From: JABCPE02 sp963530615
GTDB lineage: Bacteria > Bacteroidota > Bacteroidia > Flavobacteriales > Weeksellaceae
Direction of reading: 5' to 3'
NCBI GenBank assembly: GCA_963530615.1
Contig: CAUSDX010000007.1
Coordinates: forward strand, 1-64,000
Length of the DNA stretch: 64,000 bases
Below are positions 27,492-36,300 of the stretch, in pieces. Under the pieces are notes generated by a model. It did no database searches and was not told the DNA's origin. It saw nothing but the letters and a program-made list of their open reading frames with translations. Each line of letters begins with the position of its first letter. Positions within the stretch are counted from its first letter, which is position 1. Both the position numbers and the translations under genes were made by a program.

Positions 27492-28121
27492 ATGTTGTTA
27501 GATGACCTAAAATGGAGATATGCCACAAAAGTTTACCAAGAAGGTAAAAAAGTATCTCAGGAAAATATTGATAAAATATTAGAGGCAGCTCGTTTAGCTC
27601 CTACATCTTCAGGGTTACAACCCTTTAGATTAGTGGTAATAGATGACCAAAAAACAAAGGAAGAATTAGCTGAAGGAGCATTAAATCAAGTTGCGGTTAC
27701 GACTTGTTCTCATGTTATTGTTTTTGCTGTTTGGGATAATTATACTGATGAAAGGATTGACCAAGTTTATGATTTTATTACAGATGAAAGAGGATTACCA
27801 AGGGGGAGATTTTCAAGATATACAGATATGTTGAAAACATCTTTTGGAAATACAGAAAATATAAGAAATTTTGAACATGCTGCGAGACAAGCTTATATTG
27901 CTTTAGGATTAGCTTTAGCACAAGCCGCAGAGTTGAAAATAGATAGTACACCTGCTGAAGGTTTTGATAATCAAAAGGTAGATGAGATTTTGAATTTGAA
28001 AGAATTGGGCTTAAAAAGTACTGTTTTGATGTATGTAGGCTATGCTGATAGAGAAAATGATTGGCTCGCTCCGATGAAAAAAGTGAGGGTTCTGAAAGAT
28101 GATTTTGTAATTAAACGATAA
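27492..28121 (+). CDS. Nitroreductase-family FMN oxidoreductase
   Basis: A 209-residue flavoprotein of the NfsB-like nitroreductase family, using NAD(P)H. It shows the FMN-binding opening KWRYATKVYQ, the LEAARLAPTSSGLQPFRLVVI segment near 30-50, a central AARQAYIALGLALAQAAEL helix near 136-155 and the closing GYADRENDWLAPMKKVR. Physiological substrate is unknown; such enzymes reduce quinones, flavins or nitro compounds. It is cotranscribed with queA, with no obvious functional link. Confidence 0.88.
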   Translation: MLLDDLKWRYATKVYQEGKKVSQENIDKILEAARLAPTSSGLQPFRLVVIDDQKTKEELAEGALNQVAVTTCSHVIVFAVWDNYTDERIDQVYDFITDERGLPRGRFSRYTDMLKTSFGNTENIRNFEHAARQAYIALGLALAQAAELKIDSTPAEGFDNQKVDEILNLKELGLKSTVLMYVGYADRENDWLAPMKKVRVLKDDFVIKR

Positions 28122-28123
28122 AT

Positions 28124-28153
28124 AAAAAACTCCTATTTTAATAGGAGTTTTTA
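28124..28153. terminator. bidirectional terminator between the nitroreductase gene and rplI
   Basis: Stem actcctat/ataggagt (28129-28136 with 28141-28148), flanked by an A run on the left and a T run on the right, loop of four. Confidence 0.8.
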
Positions 28154-28169
28154 TGAAAAACTTAAAAAA

Positions 28170-28667
28170 TTATGCTTGTTCTTCTACTTTTTTCTCTTCT
28201 TTTGCAGGGGCAGAAACAGGAGCATCAGAAACAATTTCAAATTCATACTCATGTTCTACTTCTCTGTGAAGTCTAATTTTAGCAGAGAACCTACCAAGTC
28301 TCTTGATTGAATTACCTGGGATTCTGATATACTTTTTATCAATATTTATACCAGCATTAGCTAAAGCTTCAGCTAAGTTGATATTGTTTACAGAACCGAA
28401 AAGTCTATCACCAGCTCCTACTTTTGTAGCGATACTTATAGAAGTTTTCTTTAATTGCTCTACGATTGCTTGAGCTGCCGCAATTAATTTTGCTTCTTCT
28501 TCTTTTCTTGCTTCTAATGTAGCTGAAAGAACAGCTTTGTTTTTAGGAGTTGCTAAAACTGCATAACCTTGAGGAATTAAGAAGTTTCTTGCATATCCTG
28601 GTTTTACTGAAACTGTATCAAATTCAAGTCCTAAATTTTCTACATCTTTTTTTAGAATAATTTCCAT
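28170..28667 (-). CDS. rplI: 50S ribosomal protein L9
   Basis: A 165-residue protein of the large subunit, with the L9 opening MEIILKKDVENLGLEFDTVSVKPGYARNFLIP-type N domain, a long central helix and a C domain (LFGSVNNINLAEAL near 90). An Ala/Glu/Lys tail of about 15 residues extends beyond the usual end. Last gene of rpsF-rpsR-rplI. Confidence 0.98.
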   Translation of the reverse strand: MEIILKKDVENLGLEFDTVSVKPGYARNFLIPQGYAVLATPKNKAVLSATLEARKEEEAKLIAAAQAIVEQLKKTSISIATKVGAGDRLFGSVNNINLAEALANAGINIDKKYIRIPGNSIKRLGRFSAKIRLHREVEHEYEFEIVSDAPVSAPAKEEKKVEEQA

Positions 28668-28694
28668 TTTGTTGTTGTCCGTTTTGCGTTAGAA

Positions 28695-28997
28695 TTACTT
28701 TAATAAATCAGCAACATAAGGCATCAAAGCAAGATGTCTTGCTCTCTTAATAGCTGCAGATACTTTTCTTTGGTATTTCAAAGAAGTACCTGTATATCTT
28801 CTTGGTAAGATTTTACCTTGTTCATTTACAAATTGTAAAAGGAAATTAGTATCTTTATAATCTACATACTTAATTCCATATTTTCTAAATCTACAATATT
28901 TCTTATCAGATTTAGTATTAATATCTAGTGGAGTAAGGAATTTTACTTCTGATTCTCCTCCTCCTGCGGCTTGTTGTGCCATTTCATCTATTGCCAT
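28695..28997 (-). CDS. rpsR: 30S ribosomal protein S18
   Basis: A 100-residue protein that binds 16S rRNA together with S6. The core [58 protein letters not shown] region is complete; an N-terminal Gln/Gly/Glu-rich stretch of about 20 residues precedes it. Middle gene of the S6-S18-L9 operon, 23 bases after rpsF. Confidence 0.98.
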   Translation of the reverse strand: MAIDEMAQQAAGGGESEVKFLTPLDINTKSDKKYCRFRKYGIKYVDYKDTNFLLQFVNEQGKILPRRYTGTSLKYQRKVSAAIKRARHLALMPYVADLLK

Positions 28998-29020
28998 TTG
29001 AATAATTTTTTAAGGGTTAA

Positions 29021-29356
29021 TTAAGCTTTCTTTTGTTTTGCTCTTCTTGTAACAGCGTATTCTACACCGTATTTGTCTAACTTAGTAGTGAGATAACGAA
29101 TTACTCTTTCATCACGCTTGAATGCTAATTCTAGGTCAGCAACTACATTTCCTTCTCCTTTGAATTCAATAAGAGTATAGAACCCATTTTTTTTCAATTG
29201 GATAGGATAAGCTAATTTTCTAAGTCCCCAATTTTCTTTTGCCACAATTTCGCAATTGTGCTCTTTCAAAAGGTCTTCAAATTTTTTAACTGCTTCCTCT
29301 ACCTGAGCATCAGACAGAACGGGAGTTAAAATGAAAACAGTTTCATAATGATTCAT
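29021..29356 (-). CDS. rpsF: 30S ribosomal protein S6
   Basis: A 111-residue ferredoxin-like-fold protein of the 30S platform that pairs with S18. It has the opening [16 protein letters not shown], the central [24 protein letters not shown] and [14 protein letters not shown]. First gene of the operon, driven by a strong promoter at 29387-29418. Confidence 0.98.
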   Translation of the reverse strand: MNHYETVFILTPVLSDAQVEEAVKKFEDLLKEHNCEIVAKENWGLRKLAYPIQLKKNGFYTLIEFKGEGNVVADLELAFKRDERVIRYLTTKLDKYGVEYAVTRRAKQKKA

Positions 29357-29386
29357 AATTATAAAAGTATTTAATTAATAATTTTA

Positions 29387-29418
29387 CAAAAGTATGGATT
29401 TTTTTTTAGTTATGCAAA
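29387..29418 (-). promoter_or_regulatory. promoter of rpsF-rpsR-rplI
   Basis: On the minus strand TTTG (29418-29415), a 20-base spacer, then TACTTTTG (29394-29387), 30 bases before the rpsF ATG. A full match to the Bacteroidota consensus. Confidence 0.72.
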
Positions 29419-29487
29419 TTAAATAAGAAAATTATCTATTTTATTGATAAGAGAATACTTTAGTTAGTAGGTATATTTTATAGGATT

Positions 29488-30187
29488 TCAATTTCCTTTG
29501 TTGATAAAATTTTTTAGTGATTGATTGATGTATTTATTTCTATTGATGTATTTATTTCTAATGTTTTCATTAGCAATTTTTCCTGTAAATTCCCATCTTC
29601 CATCTGTTGCTTTTTGCCAAGAATTTATTTCAAAAACTTCTCTTACCAAGCCACGATAAGAAGTAATAACATACTTTATCTTTTTTTGGACTTAATACCC
29701 AAGAAGTATGAGTTGCATCGTATAAAGCATCAGGTGACATAAATCTTTTATATTTTTTATTAATGTTGATAATAATACAAGGTTCATCAATTTTTTCAAT
29801 TATTTTGGCATCGTAATACTGGATGATTTCATCTATTGTTTTTTTACCATATTCCCAAGAATTGTATCCTTTAACTTTGTTGGTTAGGTTTTTAAGACCA
29901 ATTAAATCAATACATGCACTTTCTATTTCTAATGCCTCTTTTTCTGTTTTTAATCCATGTCTTAAAATGTAATACTCTATATTTTCTCTTTCATTAAGTA
30001 TTTCTCGAATTAACTTTAGTCTATAACAATCATCATTGGTTTCTAATGCACAAGTAATATGCGAGAAAATTCTATTTCCCTTACCTTTTCCAATGTAAAA
30101 AATTTTTGAATCTCGTGGGTCTATTAGGACATAAACATAGTAACCGATCTTTTCGCATATAGCTTCTGAAAATTGAGAATGTTTCAT
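29488..30187 (-). pseudogene. GIY-YIG (LEM-3-like) nuclease gene, frameshifted near the C-terminus
   Basis: The intact N-terminal part (from ATG at 30187) shows YYVYVLIDPRDSKIFYIGKGKGNR near 16-39, the GIY-YIG nuclease core, and ALEIESACIDLIGL near 86-99 with the expected glutamate. The reading frame as it stands ends at 29630 after 185 residues. A run of seven A (T7 on the plus strand at 29681-29687) marks a shift: with one A fewer the frame continues as K-I-K-Y-V-I-T-S-Y-R-G-L-V-R-E-V-F-E-I and on to a TGA at 29488, giving about 232 residues, closer to family size. Host function unknown; such genes are scattered accessory genes. It could be a slip-regulated gene, a decaying gene or a read error. 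Confidence 0.7.
29524..29559 (-). repeat. 18-bp tandem direct duplication
   Basis: Two exact adjacent copies of an 18-base unit (29524-29541 and 29542-29559). They lie in frame within the displaced 3' part of the GIY-YIG gene, encoding a doubled six-residue unit. Confidence 0.85.
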
Positions 30188-30294
30188 TGTCTAATAAGTA
30201 TTTAGATTTTTTCTTTGACAAAGAAAAGAAAAAAAATAATTTGTGCAAATTATATTAAAAATATTCTCCATTTTTATGTTATAAGCTTTATAAT

Positions 30295-30302
30295 TATTTT
30301 TG
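30295..30302 (+). promoter_or_regulatory. -7 element of the SpoU methyltransferase gene
   Basis: TATTTTTG followed by C, only 9 bases before the ATG at 30312, so the leader is very short. The TTG at 30300 falls within this box and cannot be the start. Confidence 0.55.
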
Positions 30303-30311
30303 CAAAAAAAT

Positions 30312-31001
30312 ATGATGAATATTCAAGAATTAAGCCAACTTTTTGATTATCTTAAGCAATTTTTAACAGAAGAACGATTGAGAAAAATAGAATATTTTTC
30401 TGTTAGAAGTTCAGATTTTGTATTGCCTGTTTTGGAAGATGTTTATCAATTTAGGAATGCAGCGGCTATTGTCCGTTCTGCGGAGGCTTGTGGTTTTCAT
30501 AAAGTGGTTTCATTGGAGAAGGAAAATATTTTTAATCCAAATTTAAGTGTAACCAAGGGAGCGGAAACTTGGGTGGAAATTAAAAAAATGCCTCATCATT
30601 TAGATTCTTTGAAAAAAATAAAAAATCAAGGCTATAAAATTTTAGCAATATCTCCTGAAAAAGATGCCATGATGCTCCCTGATTATGAGATAAAGCATCC
30701 TGTAGCGTTAGTTTTTGGTACAGAAAAAGAAGGGGTTTCGGAGGAGATTTTAGATTTTGCAGATAATACTTTAGCAATTCCTATGTATGGATTTACGGAA
30801 AGCTTCAATGTATCGGTAGCAGCTGCTATTTGTATGTATGAATTGAAGCAAAAATTGTTAAAATCTGATATTAATTATTATCTTTCAGGAGAAAAACTCT
30901 TAAGAACTCAAATCCGATGGGCAGTAAATTCCATTAGAAGTGGAGATGAAATTTTACAACGATATTTGAAATTAAATCATATTTATGATATATTTGAATA
31001 A
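30312..31001 (+). CDS. TrmH/SpoU-family RNA 2'-O-methyltransferase
   Basis: A knotted SPOUT-fold SAM-dependent methyltransferase of 229 residues. The three SpoU motifs are visible: RNAAAIVRSAEACGF near 45, LVFGTEKEGVSEEIL near 134 and IPMYGFTESFNVSVAAAICMYEL near 155-177. It resembles TrmH (tRNA Gm18) more than RlmB, because of the C-terminal extension, but the target is not certain. The start is the ATG at 30312 (another follows at once). Its last 19 bases overlap the 3' end of rsmE on the other strand. Confidence 0.9.
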   Translation: MMNIQELSQLFDYLKQFLTEERLRKIEYFSVRSSDFVLPVLEDVYQFRNAAAIVRSAEACGFHKVVSLEKENIFNPNLSVTKGAETWVEIKKMPHHLDSLKKIKNQGYKILAISPEKDAMMLPDYEIKHPVALVFGTEKEGVSEEILDFADNTLAIPMYGFTESFNVSVAAAICMYELKQKLLKSDINYYLSGEKLLRTQIRWAVNSIRSGDEILQRYLKLNHIYDIFE

Positions 31002-31678
31002 TTCCAAGCAGAGATGAAAATTCCCGCAGTTTCTGTTCTAAGCCTTTGGTTTCCTAATGTAACTGCTTTGATATTTTTTTCTGTTAGAATTTGAATTTCT
31101 TTTGGACTAAAATCACCTTCTGGACCAATGAGAAAGGTTAGACTTGAATTAAGAGGTATTTGTTTTAGGTCGATTCTGTTAAAAGTTTTATCACAATGTG
31201 CAACGAAAGTTTGTTCATGATTAATGTTTTTTACAAAATCTGAAAATCTTGTTAAATCATTAATAACGGGAAAATGAAATCTTAAACTTTGTTTTGAGGC
31301 CGCAATGGATTGTTTTCGGATTTTGTCAATATTGATGTTTTTTCTTTCAGATTTATCGGTTAAAAGAAAAGTAATTTCGGAAATTCCCATTTCGGTGGCT
31401 TTTTCCACAAAAAATTCCGTTCGGTCTATGTTTTTTGTGGGAGCTATAGCAATATGTAATTTGGGTGAAAAATCAGGAATATTTTCTTTAATTTCTAAAG
31501 TGTGAAGTAGTATTTTTTTTCCCTCATAAATGAGAGTTCCCTTTGCTAAAGAACCTTTTCCGTTAGTTATAAATATTTTTTCGCCCTCTTTCATTCTTAA
31601 CACCTTGGTAATGTGCTGCTGTTCATCTTCATGAATAATAACTTCAGTTTTGTTGATTTCTCCGTAAAATAATTTCAT
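30983..31678 (-). CDS. rsmE: 16S rRNA (uracil-1498-N3)-methyltransferase
   Basis: RsmE methylates U1498 of 16S rRNA. The 231-residue SPOUT protein begins MKLFYGEI, has a PUA-like N domain (HITKVLRMKEGEKIFITNGKG) and the C-terminal knot with NIDRTEFFVEKATEMGISEITFLL-type helix near 78-101, LTFLIGPEGDFSPKEI near 178 and TLGNQRLRTETAGI near 205-218. I start at 31678 because the 22 residues before it do not fit the family and run toward the upstream gene. Last gene after tsaD and the adenosyltransferase. Confidence 0.92.
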   Translation of the reverse strand: MKLFYGEINKTEVIIHEDEQQHITKVLRMKEGEKIFITNGKGSLAKGTLIYEGKKILLHTLEIKENIPDFSPKLHIAIAPTKNIDRTEFFVEKATEMGISEITFLLTDKSERKNINIDKIRKQSIAASKQSLRFHFPVINDLTRFSDFVKNINHEQTFVAHCDKTFNRIDLKQIPLNSSLTFLIGPEGDFSPKEIQILTEKNIKAVTLGNQRLRTETAGIFISAWNYSNIS

Positions 31679-31731
31679 GTTTTTTATTAAAATAAGTTGA
31701 GGGTAAATTTTGAAATAAAAATTAAATGATA

Positions 31732-32298
31732 TTAAGGTATCCAAAAAGTTTCTTTTTGCCCTTCATTTTTTGCAGTGAAACGAGCTATAACGAATAGATA
31801 GTCTGATAAGCGGTTCATATACTGTAGAAGTTCAGGTCTTAAATTTTCTTGTTCGTGTAATTCTATAAGGCTTCTTTCTGCTCTTCGGCAAATAGCTCTT
31901 GCCAAGTGTAAATGAGAAGATGATTTTCCACCGCTGGGAAGAATAAAATATTTAAGAGGTTCTATTTGTTCCGAGATATTGTCTATCCAATATTCTAATT
32001 TTTCTATTTCTGAAAGAGATATTATGGTTTTAAGTCTTGGAGTACCATTGGGCATAAAAATTTTTTCAGGAGGGGTAGCAATTTCTGAACCTAATGTAAA
32101 GAGATTGAATTGTATTTCTTTCAGCTGTTTTAATGAATCAGAATGATGAATATAAGCAACAGTAACGCCAATGGCAGAATTGAGTTCGTCAATCTCTCCA
32201 CAAGCTTTTATTCTTGCAGAAGATTTGGAAACTTTTTTTCCACCATAGAGAGAGGTTTGCCCTTTATCACCATTTTTGGTATATATTTTAAATTTCAT
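31732..32298 (-). CDS. Cob(I)alamin adenosyltransferase, PduO type
   Basis: Transfers the adenosyl group from ATP to cob(I)alamin to make coenzyme B12. The 188-residue all-helical protein has the ATP-binding opening YTKNGDKGQTSLYGGKKVSK near 5-24, GEIDELNSAIG near 34 and the C-terminal RAICRRAERSL near 134 followed by LNRLSDYLFVIAR-like NRLSDYLFVIARF. It starts inside the last codons of tsaD (11-base overlap), so translation is coupled. No cobalamin synthesis genes are in the window, which suggests salvage. Confidence 0.93.
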   Translation of the reverse strand: MKFKIYTKNGDKGQTSLYGGKKVSKSSARIKACGEIDELNSAIGVTVAYIHHSDSLKQLKEIQFNLFTLGSEIATPPEKIFMPNGTPRLKTIISLSEIEKLEYWIDNISEQIEPLKYFILPSGGKSSSHLHLARAICRRAERSLIELHEQENLRPELLQYMNRLSDYLFVIARFTAKNEGQKETFWIP

Positions 32299-33304
32299 AT
32301 CTTGCTGTTGCAGTGGTTTTTAGGTCGGTAAATTCACCTTTTTCATATTTTAGTTGTGCAACCATTGCAATCATCGCTGCATTATCTGTGGTGTATTCAA
32401 ATTTCGGAATAAAAATATTCCAACCGAGTTTTTTAGCATTTTGTCGCATTGCGTTTCTCAATTCGGAATTAGCAGAAACGCCTCCTGCAATGGCAATTTC
32501 TTTAATATTTAAATCTTTTGCTGCTTTTTGGAGTTTGTCCATTAAAACATCAATGATTGTCTTTTGTACCGAAGCACAAAGGTCATTTAGATTTTCTTTA
32601 ATAAAATTAGGATTTTTTTGCATTTCTTTCTGAACAAAATATAATACAGATGTTTTTATTCCACTAAAAGAGTAGTTATACTTGTCCAATTTAGGCTTTC
32701 CAAACTGAAAGGTATTGGGATTTCCATTTTTTGCTAATTTATCAATAATTGCTCCTGCGGGATAGTCTAATCCAAAAACTTTTCCGATTTTATCAAAAGC
32801 CTCACCTGCTGCATCATCAATACTTTTTCCGATAATTTCCATGTCAAAATAATCCTTGACCAAAACAATCATTGTATGCCCACCGCTTACTGTGAGGCAA
32901 AGGAAAGGGAATTTAGGAGGAGTAGGGTTTGCATCTTCTATAAAATGAGCTAAAACATGAGCTTGAAGGTGATTGACCTCTATTAAAGGAATATTTAAGG
33001 ACATAGCCAAAGATTTAGCGAAGGAAGTTCCTACCAAAAGTGAGCCTAAAAGTCCAGGACCTCGGGTAAACCCTATTGCTGAAATTTCATTTTGTTGTAT
33101 ATTTGCTGATACAATAGATTTTTGAACTACGGGAATAATATTTTGTTGATGAGCTCGTGAGGCTAATTCAGGGACTACACCGCCATATTCTTTATGAATA
33201 TCTTGGGTATTCGCAATGTTTGAGAGAATTTTATTCCCTCTGATAATCGCAGCTGAAGTATCATCACAAGATGATTCTATTCCTAAAATAATCGTTTTTT
33301 TCAT
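32288..33304 (-). CDS. tsaD: tRNA threonylcarbamoyladenosine synthase subunit TsaD
   Basis: TsaD transfers threonylcarbamoyl to A37 of ANN-decoding tRNAs, an essential modification. The 338-residue ASKHA-fold protein shows LGIESSCDDTSAAI near 6-19, the metal motif HLQAHVLAH near 112-120 and LTVSGGHTMIV near 133-143, plus SFSGIKTSVL near 210. The start is the ATG at 33304: the longer in-frame start at 33364 would read into tamB and add a non-family hydrophobic stretch. Its start lies three bases from that of tamB on the opposite strand. Confidence 0.96.
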   Translation of the reverse strand: MKKTIILGIESSCDDTSAAIIRGNKILSNIANTQDIHKEYGGVVPELASRAHQQNIIPVVQKSIVSANIQQNEISAIGFTRGPGLLGSLLVGTSFAKSLAMSLNIPLIEVNHLQAHVLAHFIEDANPTPPKFPFLCLTVSGGHTMIVLVKDYFDMEIIGKSIDDAAGEAFDKIGKVFGLDYPAGAIIDKLAKNGNPNTFQFGKPKLDKYNYSFSGIKTSVLYFVQKEMQKNPNFIKENLNDLCASVQKTIIDVLMDKLQKAAKDLNIKEIAIAGGVSANSELRNAMRQNAKKLGWNIFIPKFEYTTDNAAMIAMVAQLKYEKGEFTDLKTTATARYEI

Positions 33305-33307
33305 ACA

Positions 33308-36300
33308 ATGGCAAATATAGAGAAAAATATAGACAAAGAAGAAGATTTGGAAATACAAAATCAATCACCGATTCATAAGGCAAAAGAAAAAGTGAAGAAA
33401 CTATCTTGGTGGGCAAAGTTATTTTTATTTTGCTTTTTTGGTTTCATATTTAGTTTATTGTCTATTCTGATTACGATAAATTTTCCTCCAGTGAAAAGTT
33501 GGTTAGCTAACAAAGCAATTAATATACTCAATGAGCAGTATAAAACGAAATTTGAAACGAAGGGGGTAGAAATTAATTTCTTGGGAGATGTCGTAATTCA
33601 TGGGGTTACAGCGAAAGATCATCACGATTTTAAGTTTTTGAAAGCAGAAAAGTTAATCGGGCATTCTGATTGGTTTGAGTTAGCGTTTAATTCAAGAGAC
33701 TTGAAATTTCAAAAATTAAGTTTAGAGGAACTTGATTTACAAGTAATCACTTATAAAGGAGAGGAACAGGATAATTTCACTCTTTTCATAGAAAAATTTG
33801 ATAGTCCTAAGGATCCAAATAAACCTCCATTTAAATTTACCTCTCGTATTGAGATAAAAAACAGTAAACTTTCTATTGTTAATGAAAATCAAGGAGAGGA
33901 TGGGAAATGGCTGAAGGCAGAACAACTTAATGCTTATGTATCTAATTTAAAGGTAGTAGGAGCAGATGTAAATATGAAGTTTAATCGTTTATCTTTTATC
34001 ACAGAGAGATGGGGAAAAAAGCATCATTTAGAAACTCTTTCAGGAGATTTATTTATTAGCAAAGAAAAATTTGCTTTTTCGGATTTGATTATGCATACAG
34101 GGTATTCTTTACTTCAAGGAGATCTAATTTTTAATCTTGATAAGAATACGGGGTGGAAGGATTTTAATGATAAAGTGGCTTGGGATATGAATCTGAAAAG
34201 AGGAAGTTATTTGCATGGTTATGATATGAGTTATTTTGTGAAGAATTGGGATAATTACCAAAAATATTCACTATCTGGGAAAATGGAGGGAGCATTGAAT
34301 AATTTTTCATTGAAAAAATTCAATGTTCAGGTGAATAATAATCATATCCAAACGAAGGCAATAAAATTTGAAAATCTGATGTCAGGAAATTTTCATTTGA
34401 AATCAAATCAAATTTTAGCAGAAATATCTTATGCAGGTTTAAGGGCATCTTTACCTAATTTTATAGCAAAAAAAATGGGTGGTTTTGCTGATGGTTTTGG
34501 TAAAATAAAATATACAGGATTTATAGATGTAGATAAAAAGAAGGTCATCGCAAAAGGAGATTTGGTAACAGGAATTGGAGCAGCTCAGATTCGTGATTTT
34601 GCATTGAGTGAATATTCTTCTGCTTATCCCAGATATAAAGGGGCTGTTATCCTAAAAAGTTTTGATACAAAGGCAATCACTAAACAGAAAGAATTAGGAG
34701 AAATATCTGGAGAAGTGCAAGTTGAAGGGAGAGGTTTTGATTTAAACACGCTTTCTCTTAGGACGCAATCTCATTTAAGTAGTATAGAAATCTTAGGAAA
34801 AAAACTACATAATCTTGATATTGATGGGAGTTTGACTGCTAAGCAGTTTGATGGAATTTTTAAGGTGGCTGATGCTTCATTCAATGGGGTGATTGATGGT
34901 AAAATAGATTTTAGTAAACCCAGACTTTCCACAGATTTAAGAGGGGATATTCAGCATTTGGATTTGAAGTATTGGGGGATAAGTGATAAACAATCTATTT
35001 TCAAAGGAAGTGTGAGTGGGAATTTATCAATGAAGAATGTTAATGATTTAGATTTAGATGTCCAGTTGAATAAAGTATCTTTATTCGGTGAAAGAAATAT
35101 TACTATTCCTGTGGGGGCGATAAAATTAGCAAGAGAATCTGATAATCGTACTATAAATATAAATATCCCAGAAGTGATAAAGGGAAATATAGTGGGGAAA
35201 TTCAATTTGGATGATGTCGGAAAAATATTTGAAGAAGTACAAAATAAAATTTTAGTAGGGAATAAGATAAAGAGATATTACAAAGGACAAAGTTTTGAAT
35301 TAGATTTTGATATTCATCAGAGTTTAATAAACTATTTTGAACCAAATATATTGATACCTGATGGGGTGAAAATTGTGGGAGATTTCAAAGGAGGGAATAA
35401 TGATTTTATGTTTGATATTAAAGTTCCTACATTGAAATATATAATGGAGAAAAAAGAGGAGATTTCAGAAGCCGATAGACTTTTAGCTAAGGCTAATCCT
35501 CAATATATCATTAGAGAAGGAGTGAAGAGAGATAGTGTGCAGGTAAGTAATATTTCCTTGAAGATGGATACAGAGAATACGAAGGAGTATTGGATGTCTC
35601 ATATAGAGAGAGTAGAATATCAAGGTTCTTTACTGAAAGATGTTAAGGTAAATGCAGAGCATAAAGGTGATAGACTGAATATTGTGACTAATTTACAAGT
35701 AGGAACATTGGAAAAAGAGAAAAATAATCAAATGGTAGATTATGTAGCTGATGTGGACCAGCATATTAATGAAGTGGGAGATTATGTTTTTAAGTTTGAC
35801 CCAACGGAAGTGAAAATCAGTAAGTTTATGTGGAAGGTGGATACATCACCCGAGCTTAATCATTCTATCATTTATCGTAGAAAAAATCAAGATATAGCCA
35901 TTAATAATTTGAGGATTTATTCTGGAGATAGTGAAGTGCTGTTGAATGGTATTTTTAAGAATTCGAAAGATTTTGATGTGGATGCGATGGTTAAGAATAT
36001 GGATGTTTCTAAAGTTTGGGCAATAGCTTTTCAAGATAGTAAAGTGGGTATGGAAGGTATAGCAGATGGAAATATTAAATTAAAAATGAATGCTAAGCAG
36101 CTGGAACCTTATGTAGATTTAATGGTAAATGATATTAGGGTAAATAATACCTCAATAGGAAATTTAGTGATTAATACTGAAAATAGTAGTGAGAAAAATA
36201 TCTATGATGTTAATGTTAGAATTATAGAAAATAGCAATGTATTTAATCACGAAAAATTAATATTGAAAGGAACGATAGATAATAATACTCAATCGCCTAC

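Noticed and set aside
31679..31744. Extended N-terminus of RsmE
   Set aside because: Would overlap the upstream adenosyltransferase gene, and MKLFYGE is the family start.
33305..33364. Extended N-terminus of TsaD
   Set aside because: Runs into tamB, adds a hydrophobic non-family segment and covers the -7 box.
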